Shown here: positions 22,531 to 34,500 of the stretch, piece by piece | Layout of the letters: every line of letters starts with the position of its first letter | Position numbering within the stretch: position 1 is the first letter of the stretch | Assembly: GCA_903813345.2 (NCBI GenBank) | Contig: CAIIXF020000011.1 | Location: 4,676,571-4,740,570, forward strand | Reading direction: 5' to 3' | DNA length: 64,000 nucleotides | From: Owenia fusiformis | Taxonomy: Eukaryota > Annelida > Polychaeta > Sabellida > Oweniidae | The notes under the pieces: model-generated | What the model was told of the DNA's origin: nothing | What the model saw: only the letters and a program-made list of their open reading frames with translations | Database searches by the model: none | Position numbers and translations under genes: made by a program

Positions 22531-22916
22531 CAGCAATAAGAAGTTAATTTTTTGCTGTGCAGTGTGCACATCTTCAAACACCCAAGAAGTGTAAAATGCA
22601 CATAAAAGAGTTCAAGAACAAGCACTTACATTCACCAATGAATAGTTATACCTAAATTTTAACCAGTCCAGTGTACAAGCACCAGCACAACTGTCGCCAG
22701 TTTGAAATTAATAATATAGATAAATCTTCTCAAGTTCACATGGTGTATATAATATCTATGTAAGATAAAAAATAATCAGTGTGGCTTAATGAATAAGAGT
22801 TGATGAATAAAATTTATGAAACTGCATAACAAATATAAAACTCATCTGGATATAATAGGGTGAACTTTTACATACAATATCTTAAATACTCTTGTAGGAA
22901 TCTAGCTACTGTAGAT

Positions 22917-23223
22917 ACACTTAATTTGGCTCCCGTTTTAATATGACGGATTGGCGGATTCAGAAAATCCGCCAAATTAAGAATCCATCAAATTTCAGTT
23001 TGGAATTTTTGTCCAATGCACTTCAGAAATTAAACTCCAGGGGCCCCTTTTCCTGACAATATGTCATCAATTCTACATTATTCCAAAAGAAATGCAGAAA
23101 ATATTTTTGTAAACACCTGTCCTAATGACATACACATCTACAAAAATTAAAGAGCCACCAGTATTTAGAATTGAGCAAATCCGTCAAATTGAGTAGCATC
23201 AAAATAAGTGTATCTACAGTATA
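22917..23223. mobile_element. ~305-bp MITE with TACTGTAGATACACTTA ends
   Basis: Left end TACTGTAGATACACTTA and right end TAAGTGTATCTACAGTA are inverse copies. TA at each end suggests a Tc1/mariner-type target. Inside there is a smaller hairpin GGCGGATT...AATCCGCC. Confidence 0.7.
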
Positions 23224-23921
23224 ATTGCACTTAAATAGCTATTTACATGTTTGTTTAACAGCTCCTACGAGATCAAAGATGAGTGAAATTGATATTGAAC
23301 ATAGTTCAAATCAAGAGTCTAGTTCGCAGACTTTTTATAATTGACAAAATCTAAGACCTCGTCCTCTGATATTGTTTCAAGTCAATAATGATGGCAAAAA
23401 AATATGCACATATTCTTTACAATTGTTAATCATAAGAATTACAAACCACTATAATTTTAGAAAAGCAAGGGTTTATGAATACTGTACTCCTGGTAATTTT
23501 TGCATGGTATTATATTTTGCGCTTTAACGAGTTGTGGAAAATTCACAAAATATAATAACCACAGAGTTCCAATAATTCTAATTCGTGAAATACAAAATTC
23601 CCAGGAATTAGTTTCATTTATTTAATAAAAGAAATTAGAAAAATAAGCTGAAAAAATGAAATTTAGTGAAAATTAAGTAGGAAAAGATCAAGGAAATCAA
23701 AAGCCTTGACTGATGTAGCTTTAAATTAATTTCATTGGACAGCTTACTATATGGATGTATCCTTCTCGATAACAGGATGCTAGATGTAGCAGTGTATCAG
23801 AATCTCTTTCAATCTCTTTTCATTCAAATTAATCCACTAGAACCATAAACATATTATCGGTAACTTTACATATGCTCTTACTGTCACCATTTCATCCAGA
23901 TATCCATATTCTGAACGATAG
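23224..23921. other. Unassigned AT-rich sequence
   Basis: A weak hairpin with CTCCTGGTAATTTTTG and CAAAATTCCCAGGA lies at about 23486-23607. Nothing else found. Confidence 0.35.
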
Positions 23922-23923
23922 TA

Positions 23924-24249
23924 CAGGGTGGTCCAAAAAAATGGGACACTCGTATTTCAAAAATAAATATTGATTATCTTGATGAAAACATGTCATATTA
24001 TTATATACCAGTGGATAGGGAATTTACTTATCTTTAATTTGGTATATCATAAGTTCAAATTTATGAAAATGACGTCATTTATATTATGGACGCTGGTTGA
24101 CAGACATTATAATAAATTTGAACTTATGATATACCAAATTAAAGATCAGTAAATTCCCTATCCACTGGTATATAATATGACATGTTTTCATCAAGAAAAT
24201 CAATATTTATTTTTGAAATACGAGTGTCCCATTTTTTTGGACCACCCTG
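23924..24249. mobile_element. 326-bp palindromic mariner-type MITE
   Basis: The sequence is an almost perfect palindrome: CAGGGTGGTCCAAAAAAATG at the left, its reverse complement at the right, with arms of about 145 bp and a loop of about 35 bp near 24086. TA flanks each end (23922-23923, 24250-24251). Confidence 0.9.
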
Positions 24250-24252
24250 TAC

Positions 24253-27109
24253 ATAATTACTATGTATCTTTGGCATACAGCTTTAGATTTTATTGCTCGA
24301 GTCTATGGTTTTTGTTGTGTCATTGGCAAGCTAGTCTTTTGGAAAATGTACCGTAATAATCATTGTTTATTGGATCCAGCACCATCACCACCAGTGGTCC
24401 ATATATTTAAAACTGCATATCCAGGATTGTCAAGATTGCCATGTACATGTACGTAATGGGAATAAAATTTGTTTTCAGAGGTTGAGATGATTCATCAGTT
24501 GAGAAATCCTGGAATGGTAAAATGTATATTATGTATATAATTTCAAAGGAAATGTTTTTGTTTTTTTTACAGAATTCAAATTTATTTCTAATAATCAATA
24601 CAATAGAATACATATGAACAATTTGCCATTGTTGATAAGTCAACATTATCGGCCATTGGAACAATGTTAATAAAATAAAAATTTATACTCAGAAATACAC
24701 AAAGGAAATTGTATAAGTCAAATGATCTATAAAAACTCCACAGTATTTACGTTTCTATATGATATTCATGTTCTTATAAAAAAAATTAGTGAAAAGTTTA
24801 TATCTAGTCTTTTGGAAACAAACCTTGTGAAATAACTGCACTTACAAGTAGGCCTACTCGTACTGAATACTGTACACTGATGAATTGGCAAGGTTGGTGC
24901 GGAGTCACTTTCATTTGCTGATTTTCCAGTAGATGATTTTCAAACTGCATAGCCAGGATTGCCAAGTTTTCAGAGGGCGAGATGATGCATTGTTGGAGAA
25001 ATCCTGGAATTGGAAAATGAATGTTCATATCATACACCATTCTACATGTACATGATGCATATTTCAAACGAGACGTATAAGTCCAATGATCTGAAAGCTC
25101 AATGACTTAAAAGTGTATTCTCAAATTAGAATATCTAGCTTCCCATCACATCAAATGAACAAGACAAACATTTCTCAATTTGTGATAAGATCAAAAAATC
25201 TGAAAAAACATTAATACATGACAGTAGATATATTGATCAATTGTTTACTAGCCAGCTGTAATTTCATTTATGTAAAAACTATTGCTATTATCAATACAAT
25301 TTATTGGTCTGAGACAAGTTTTACTAAGAACAAGGCCAAGTGAAATTAGCTGATCTGGTAATATCAGATCATATTAATTAATTTGATAATTATCAAAATA
25401 ATAGTGTATAGGAATGATTTCATTTTTATTAAAACTATCGCTTTTATTGCAATATGTTAGAAAATTTCAGGACTGATCTGAATTAGTTTTTCTGATTATA
25501 TCAGATAATATTGATGATAGCGCTAATTTTGATAAATATCAAATTCATCAATAATATCTGATAATGTTAATTTCATATGTGCTCTGTAGGTTATTCCATA
25601 CTCCAAATTTATCGATAATTGATGATTATCAAATTTATCGACTAATTTATAACTACTACAATTTATCGCTATTATTGATTAAAGTGAGTTTCTGCACCTA
25701 AATGGAACTGCCTGTATATTGGTATGAGTAATGTATATTTTGAAAAAGTAAATGTCACACTCCGATGACTGACATGAAAAACAAGTCTTGCATAAACCCC
25801 TGGTCTTTTCCCAATCAGTCATTTTTAATTGACCAATATGTAGACCAATATTTCCATACAGTGTCAAGGGTTCAAAGGAAGACTGAAATATTGTTATGCA
25901 ATTAATTCAATATGGGATAATCATATCATTATATATCTCGTATTAATATTACATTGTATTTTATTTACTAATTTACCTCAGTGTAAAGCTGCTTGTGTCT
26001 GCTTGAGACCCGGGCTTGAGATTGGATTTTCAGCAAAAATCAAACAAATTGTTCCATCAAACTAGTCGTCGTTATCGTCCATAAATAAATCAGGCATGTA
26101 CTTGGAACGGCTTATTGATAGTAAGTATCGATCTATCAACTCAAATACGGCAAGATTCATCGTTAAATAGACAGAACAACGACGAAATGTACAGAAAACT
26201 GGAATTTCACGTTGACCGGAAATTGTTGAAAATCTCTACCGGATTACGTTACGAGCGACGTCCTATTGGTCAATTCACATTGGCGCTAACGTAGCCATCT
26301 TTAAAACTCCAAATTTTGTCAATAGTCAAATGCGGTAAGTAATTATAAAAAATTAGGGCTATAAATCGAAAATGTGCTCGCATAAAATCATTTTCTGGTA
26401 TCTCTAGTATTGCCTCGAACGCATTTTGCGTCAATTCGTGCTAAATTGAAGATTTGTTTGTATGAATGCGGGAAACAAAAAATTCATCGAAATTAACAGT
26501 TTTCCAGCGTTCATTTCTTTATTAATGATCCGATTTTAACGATCATACTCATTTTTGTGGGGAAGGATATGCTTAATCTCTATGGAAAAAATCAGGTCAA
26601 TCAGGTCAATCCATGCGCTAGATCAAAAGATCCTGCGAGCGAAGTGCATTTTACACTTACTCTGTTAACGTACAGACGCCGGGGGTCATTTCCAAAAATT
26701 TCTAGCTTGTTATATAAAACTTACTAAACTTGTTTATATGATCGAATATGCATACTTATTGATCAGTGGCAATAAAATAAGACCCAAAAGTACAAAAACC
26801 TGAATAACTAATCACAGTATTTGCATGGGAGTAACATATTGTCTTAAGCATCCTTAATATAGTGTATAAAAACACATAAACTATGAGAATAATATTTCTA
26901 TGCATATGCATTTAAAAAATTGGACGATTTCTTCAATATAGTAACCTTCAATAAAATATGCATGGAATGGATCGATATCTTTAAGGCCGATGATGATGCC
27001 CGGCAGTTCATTCAACGCATGTTAAAAAGAGGTTATTTTTACAGAAATGGAAGCAACCAATCCATCATAGAATCAGCCTAACAACCTAACAAAACACATT
27101 TTGTTTAAT
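24253..27109. other. Gene-poor AT-rich region
   Basis: Only short frames. Bases 25330-25670 are dense in TATCAGAT/ATCTGATA and GATAATTATCAAA palindromes. Two related phrases (CTGCATATCCAGGATTGTCAAG at about 24411 and CTGCATAGCCAGGATTGCCAAG at about 24944) show a diverged local duplication. No gene supported. Confidence 0.4.
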
Positions 27110-27700
27110 TTGTGGCAAGCTCCTTTGTCCCTAGGTAATATCTGCATATAGAAGTTGAACCAAATCCATCTACTGGTATTTGAGTATCAAAGATTATGTT
27201 TTTTTCCAAAATATGGCGGCCATTTTGGAATCCAGCCACCATTTTGAAAATTCAGAGTTACTGTGTCCCTAGGCATTAGATTATAAAATGTAAACTGTAC
27301 ATTTTACCATGGTTTTGAGTTATTAAATATTATGTTTTTTTAGTAAAATATCAGCCATTTTAAAATTCAATGGCCATTCTGAAAATTTCTTATTTGGCAG
27401 AAATCCATTGTCCTTGGGCATCAACATATAAAATTTGAAAAAATCCGTCTACGGTTATGGTTTATCAAATATTACGTTGTTGTACCAAAATTTGTTGCCA
27501 TCTTTAATTCTTAAGAAGAGTTCCTCTGTCTTGAGGCATCTGCATATAAAATCTGAATCAAATCCATCTCACTAGCATTTGAGTAATCGAAGATTACATT
27601 ATTTTACTCAGAATGCGGCCATTTTGAATTCCAACTGCCATTTTAAAAATTCTTTCCCTAGCAGAGCTACCGGGTCCCTTGACATCATTACATAATATTT
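27110..27700. repeat. Old tandem array of ~140-bp units
   Basis: Five degenerate units, each with GTCCCTAGGCAT..., ATAAAATNTGAA, AAATCCATCT, and GCGGCCATTTTGAATTCCA-type stretches; unit starts are near 27128, 27264, 27410, 27527 and 27675. Confidence 0.65.
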
Positions 27701-28391
27701 GACATTACAAATTTCTATTGATTTTAGGTATTTTTCTGAATCAACATACATCTAATATTTCATTTTGATAGTCAGATTAAATGCTTTTGATAATATCAAT
27801 GTCCTGTTTGAGGTTAATAGTGTTATATGATTAATTTAATACTCCAAAACAAATATTAAAAATAACACGAACATGTTTTTGCATATAATGCAAAGCTGGG
27901 ATTTCCAACAAAAGTATGCAAAACCGATCGAGTTCTTAAAACATTTTCAGAATGAAATATATAACCCAGCTCTAAACACCCTTTCCCTTTCAGAATTTAA
28001 TGTTTAGAAGAAGCTTTTAGTAATAGAAAGAAGTAATAACCCATTGTATATTTTCCATGTTTTTTAATGCATTTTAGCGGGCACTGGGATGCTGAGAGAT
28101 GTGTGAATTAAGATTTCCTCGAAAAGTGAGTCTCTCACATGCATTAAAATCATACAAATGGTGCTTTTTCCAACGTGAACTCAAAATAAGATGACATCCA
28201 TACAATGTTAATACATTTTGCGGAGTTTCATTATCTTCCACTAATCTAATTCTGTAAGGCACTAATTTTAATTTTTTAAGTTTCTTTAAATTTGTGAATA
28301 TTTTCTCCTGAGCTCCATTTTCAAATTCCAAATGTCCAAAATATCTTTGTGCGATACAGTCTTGGAGTCACCTGTCAGGACTGGGTGAAAG

Positions 28392-28555
28392 TTAAGGAGT
28401 GAGGCCCGGAACTTGGGTGCAACTATATCTGACGGCACACACGATTTTAGCACTCGTAATGTCTAATGGATTATTTGTGCATTGATCTATCAGACAGGGG
28501 TCATTTCGGTTCACATATTCACCTACAGCATAAAGTAAACCATTCTCCTCACAGT
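28392..28555 (-). CDS. Terminal exon of the antistasin gene
   Basis: Acceptor GTTTTCAG ends at 28556; phase 1 start; 53 residues then TAA at 28392-28394. Contains CEENGLLYAVGEYV, DPC, QC, IVCA and YSC, a VWC/pacifastin-like Cys pattern. ATTAAA near 28063 on this strand could serve for polyadenylation. Confidence 0.8.
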
Positions 28556-31500
28556 CTGAAAACAAAAACAAGTATGTGAGAATTCATTTTTTGTAAGAAC
28601 AATTATAAAAGTTGTTAAGAGTAGGTGGCTCTTTTGTGTAAATGGTTTGCAATTGTGCAAGGCTGACATTTTATCTAAAATCTTTTGCGTACCATTCAAG
28701 AATTGTTTATTAAAATACCGACTGTTATAAACGTTTACATTTTGTTCATCGTACACAAATAATATTTTCAGATACCTGTGATTACTCGTTTTCACGTAAA
28801 ACTACAAAACAGAATATCAACTATTGTTTATTACATGAACATACTGCAGGACGCTAGTAATGAAACATCACCCCAATAAAATATAAATGCGCTGATCCGA
28901 TCGCAGGGCTTGGAGATCCAGAATATCTCCTTTTTCTTTCTGATTCTAGACACCTGCTTGGTATGTTTATTTGGTGGAATATCAACAATATTTATTCTAA
29001 AATAATACCAGTGTAACTTACGGGCACAGTAGACTTTAGTGCAATCAACATCCCCATCAGAACATTTACAGGTGTTACAGCCGTCGCCACGAGGAAAACT
29101 TTCTTCGTGCATATAGTTATTTCCATTATGGGCACAGCCTCTTTTAGGACACGCCTTCGTAGTGCATCCAATTTTACCGTCACCCATACAGAAGCAAGTA
29201 TTGCAACCGTCAAGAGAAGGTACGATTTCATTGATATTGTAAAGCCTATGGAAGTACCTACATTGCGCCAGAGGACAACATACATCCGGGAAATGGCCTC
29301 GGGACATCTGACAAGTGTAGTCATCACTGCAATTGACCTTCTTAGTACCAGTGCAGGTTTTTATACTTCCAGTTGCATCTTTTTCTGGATGTACACATGC
29401 TAAGGCGGGGTGATCTGTAAAGATTAAGAAGTACATTTACAACACTGGGTGGATTCTAACTATGCTAGGGGTCCATGTCTTCTTGATCATCGTGAACATA
29501 AACAACAAGGATATGGCCCTCCCGACTCGCATATCGTAATAATTATAGGCACATATAATCAATTTCTGGCTAGTATAAATATGGTAGCATGTTTTTTTAA
29601 TTATCCTATCAAAGACGATATGTAAACAAATCGGTTGATTACACTTTCATCTATATTTTAATATTATTTGCTCGTTGGCTTGTGCTTTTTAGACAAATAT
29701 CTGTCTTCTGGACATACCTTTGCATTTGGCAATCGCAGGGCAATGGGCTTTCTTACATGCTGTGTCTTTTTGAGCTTCACAGATGTATAAAGGAGGACAA
29801 GTCATTTTCTAAAAGTGAGAATGAATAAATGGCATATGAATAATAGCAATGATTCAAGGAAATATTCTATTTTATGTTTTGCCCGGAAGCGTGAAATATG
29901 TTTTGGTATTTCTATCACGTGGTACTGCACTAGCCAATCAGAATACAATGTTTCTACCATGATATGATAATCTGTCACATTTTCCTCTCTAAAGTTCTAC
30001 ATTCTCCATCGAAAATACTTGTAATATGCGCGTAGGGGAGTGAAAAAACATCCAGCATGAAATTTTGAATCAAATCGATAGGGGTAATCATTTCCCCCGA
30101 ATCAAAATACCCATGGCCATTTATCTGTTGAATAATATGGAATGTTATTTTGAGTGTCAATCTTACACTTTATATATGTCAGTTATGCAGTGATATGATT
30201 GGCTGGAATGGGACACACCTTGCCTAGCTAGCTATGTGTGAATGTCTTACCATGCACGGATGGTCTTTGCATTTACATATATGACAACCATCTGAATCCG
30301 TCTCCAATCCGAATTGGCAGAACATGCTACACCTGATGGGACCGCATTCTAAAATACAAAATGTCAACTCGCATACTACCCACATGTGTAATATAATTTT
30401 GATAGATTATTTATTCTAATTTAAATGCAGAGTTTATTAGATTTTATAAAATTTAAAAACTGATGTCACAGGGTTATGCTGTGATGTCATTTGAGGGGCA
30501 TACTTGTATTTCAAAATTCATCAATTTCTGTTTCTTATGAATCTTTTCTAATCTTTGCTTGACTTTCAAAATAAGCCATATTGTATCGAATTAAGCAATA
30601 CTGTTTAATCTTTGAAACGTATGGCTGTACATACTTTGACAAACTGGCTTGTAGTTTTCCACAACACAATACGGCCTGTCTAATGGACATTTCGACTAAA
30701 ATGCACAAAAATTAGTATTGCTTCACTCAAAGAGAACGAATTAGCAAACAAGAAAATAATGAGCTTAATTAGTGGTTTGTCTAAATGTCTATAAATTCAA
30801 AATTATATGTAGTATTATTTGTAGTAATTTCATACTTATTGATTATAAACGTGCATATGTTTATATACCAATAAAATTAGACGAACGCCATTTACATGTA
30901 TATTCAATGTGTTCATTATTACCTGTGTACACGGGTTACTTCTACATTCACACACTGGACAATCGTCACTGTCTGTCTTTAACCCATATTCACAAGACAT
31001 CATGCAAATCCCAGGACATTCTGTCAACACAGTAAAATATATATATAGAACAAAATCATATCAAACTTTAAGATTATGAATTAATAATTTTGAGGATTGT
31101 GACTTGACACTTATATTATTGGTGAAACCTTTGTCATTTTCACAAGATGATATTCCAATTGCCCTTTGGGCTTCATGGAACATAACGTGTGAAAGTGACA
31201 AAGGCATTCATCTCAATGAATGAAACATTTGGTTTTAGTATTTCCAAGTAAATAACACATGTAGACAATGGATTTTACCCTAGTATTGATACATAACTGA
31301 GCTCAACTCACTCTCACAGACTGCCTTATTGTTTCGTACGACACACACGGGATTGGCGCTGCTCTTTGAACAAGGGCTTGGATCAGCCTATAGACAATTG
31401 CAAAATAATCAATTATTGTAGGTTATACAACATTTATACTGATTTACCAAACAATAAACCGTCCCAGGAATAAACCCATACATTAGAAAACTATCGTCGT

Positions 31501-34500
31501 GATAAAAAAACTGGAATCAAGATGTAGGGCTGTTGGTAAACATATAAAAACTCTGAAACAACGTCCCATACACTTACCATACACGGATTAGTTTTACATT
31601 TACATATCTCGCAACCATTGCTATCCGTCTGGAAACCAAACTGGCAGTACATCTCACATATTATTTGACTGCATTCTGAAACGTGTACTTACATCATTCA
31701 TGGACTTCTAACCCCCAGGAATAGAGACATTGGATTATTCCAGTTGGTCCTTTTTTGTTTTGATTTGTTAAACTAAAAACGATATTTTTGGTATACTATT
31801 AAATACTACTACTTAAGTTTCATCATATTTACGCTCGCGCCATCTTTTCCAATCGTGTGCCATGTTTGTACACTGTACGAAACATGAAGTCGAAGTATAT
31901 ATACGTCCAATTACCCAATCTTGCATTCTGCTTCCTCATTCCCATGTTGGTAATTCTATTTGGCAATATTATCCACTCTTCATACTTACTTTTGCAACCT
32001 GCTGTACCATTGATCACATCACAGGTTGTATTTCCAGGACAGTTATAGGACTGTAAAAGTAAGTGCAATTTACATTCAAATAAGAATGGTATTTTTAGTT
32101 ATTATGCACCTCATTAAAATACTCAAATCTGATTGGTTCTTGCTTGTAATTTGGCAATACTCTGCTCTTTTCTGAAAACTGCCGGATATTTTTTTAATAT
32201 CTGACCCTTTCGAGAAAAAGGGTCGGATATTTTTTTCAATGTTTTTGCAACATTCCCACTTCAGAGTTTTATTTCTTAATAACTGGAGTACTACTCAAAG
32301 CTTACATCTGAAACTGACGGAAAATAGAAGAAAAAAATGTACTTAATCAATCACAATTACCATTATCATTCAAAAGTTACATATAATTCTGCAAGAACGT
32401 CTCGAATAAATAAAAATTAAATTCCCGGGGCAAATATTTTCGTCCAATGTAGCGAATAAACTGGCCGGAAGTCGTCTGAGTTTTGAAAGAAAAAATAAAT
32501 AAATGTCAAAATAATGTCAACTAAACAACAGTTTAAGCCTGTAAATGAGGTAAGTAAGTAAGTACTCCACTTAACTTTGATTGGGAGGTGCATAATAAAA
32601 CAAATACTGGATGATCAGGAGCTGGATATGGCCAGAATACCTATCCTCGAAAAAATATTGGGCTCGGCTGCCGCCTCGTCCAATATTTTTTCTCGAATAG
32701 GTATTGTGCCATATCCAGCTCCTGTTCATCCAGTATTTGTTTAATATCATTCCGAAGCTCTCTTAATAATAATAGGATTTTATTAGTACTGATGCCCTTT
32801 TAGGGCCACGCGTACATCCAATATACAATTTTCAATAACAGTAAATATAGCAATAAAGTAAAGAAAATAGGATTACATTCTTCAAATGACATATAAAATG
32901 TTACTTTGATATAAGAATCCTGTCTCTACCAATCATTAGATACTTTTTTATCATGTCAGCAGATTCTTTTAATATGATCCCCTCACTCGTCAATAAAAAA
33001 TGTCTTTTGATGGTCATTCATGTCTTTTAAAATTACTACACAGGTTTTCAACTTTTTCAATATGGGATTTTCTGATAAACTCCAATTTTTTACATTTGAA
33101 TAAAAAGTGTGTTTCATCTTCTATAACCGAGTCCTTACATATTTTACAAAATCGACTACTAAGATCAGTGATTGGTTTTGTATATCGGCCTCTCTCTATC
33201 TCTAGATTGTGGGCGCTTATACGTAATCTAGTTAAATTTTTAGCGTTTGAAAGTGTCGTTTCTGAAAGGTAGTGTTCAAATCCGAACTGCGATTTTAGTT
33301 GTTTAAATAATCTAAGTTTCCCCCCATTCCCACTTATCAGATTCTTCCAATATACTTGATATCTCTCTATTAATTTATTTTTGACTTTAATAGCAAGCCT
33401 ATTTGTGCTCATCCCTATGTTTACATTATCTTCAAGATGCAATTCATCAGACATTTTTAATATGGCACAGTATATTTTTGAGTTGTTTGTGCCATGTAAA
33501 TGTGTTATTTGTTAAATCAAATGTTTTACTCATAATTAATGAATCGTTTAGTAAACTCAAATTTGAACTCAACTCTAAATGACCGAGGTATTTGATTTGT
33601 CTTTTTATAATATCAACTACCAAAGGTATTCTTCCCAATTCTCCTCTTAATGCCATGTTTGTGGCTTTTCTATGAACCCCGAGAACATATTTTTGGAACC
33701 GAATATGATTGTTTTCAATTAAAGCACTTTCGTATTTCTGTTCAATATCTCGATTAGTTTGGCAGTCACGCTTGGTATATATATCATTACACCATATTTC
33801 CGAACCGTATAAAGCGATGGGTTTGAAAAGTTGATCATTCAATTTCATTTTCAGTGAAGACTTCATCTCTGTGCCGCTTGTCAATTGATAAACTTTAAAC
33901 ATGGCTTTATTTGCTTTTTCTTTTATGTTTTGTTGGGCCGGTTTAAAAGATCCAGAAGCACTTAAGACAATTCCCAAATATGTATACCTTTGAACATTTT
34001 GTATATTCTTACCATTTATTTGAAATTGTTCTTGACAAACTTTGCCACATTTCCAGAATTTCATAATTTTTGTTTTGTCAATGTTAATTTCAAGTTTCCA
34101 GTCAACACAGAAGGATTCAAGAGTGTTTACTTTTAGCTGCATTCCTTCTTTACTAGTATCAAATATGACTAAATCGTCTGCAAATAGCAAACTGCTAACA
34201 TGTTGAGTTTCAAGGAACGGAGATTTCCCAACATTATCTTATATTTTATAATATCATTTATATTTATATATTTGTTAAATAATAATGGACTGAGCGAGTC
34301 TCCTTGTTTTACACCCCTAGCACATGAAAACGATTCCGTATATGTTGAGTGATTAAGGTTTACACACGCCGTGGCATTTTCATTCATTGTTTTAATGATT
34401 TTGTAGAAGTGCCCTTTAATTCCTGACTTTTGTAACTTATGCGACCACAGGTAGAACCCTGCTAATACCCTCGTGCCGATAGGTAATTGGAATTTGAAGA

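Larger units (their letters stand above)
32764..34452 (-). mobile_element. 5'-truncated non-LTR retrotransposon (LINE)
   Basis: On the minus strand the element opens inside the reverse transcriptase (LWSHKLQKSGIKG), continues with GVKQGDSLSPLLFN and the active-site FADDLVIF, the thumb block YTYLGIVLS, and a C-terminal zinc-knuckle-like motif CKICKDSVIEDETHFLFKC. It ends in AATAAAATCCTATTATTATTA at about 32764, a 3' tail with simple repeats. Two single-base-type frameshifts separate the three frames (34169 and 33450), so it is dead. The 5' truncation is usual for LINEs. The clade (L2/CR1/Jockey-like) cannot be settled here. It sits in the intron between the antistasin exon 1 and the linker exon at 31990. 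Confidence 0.9.
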
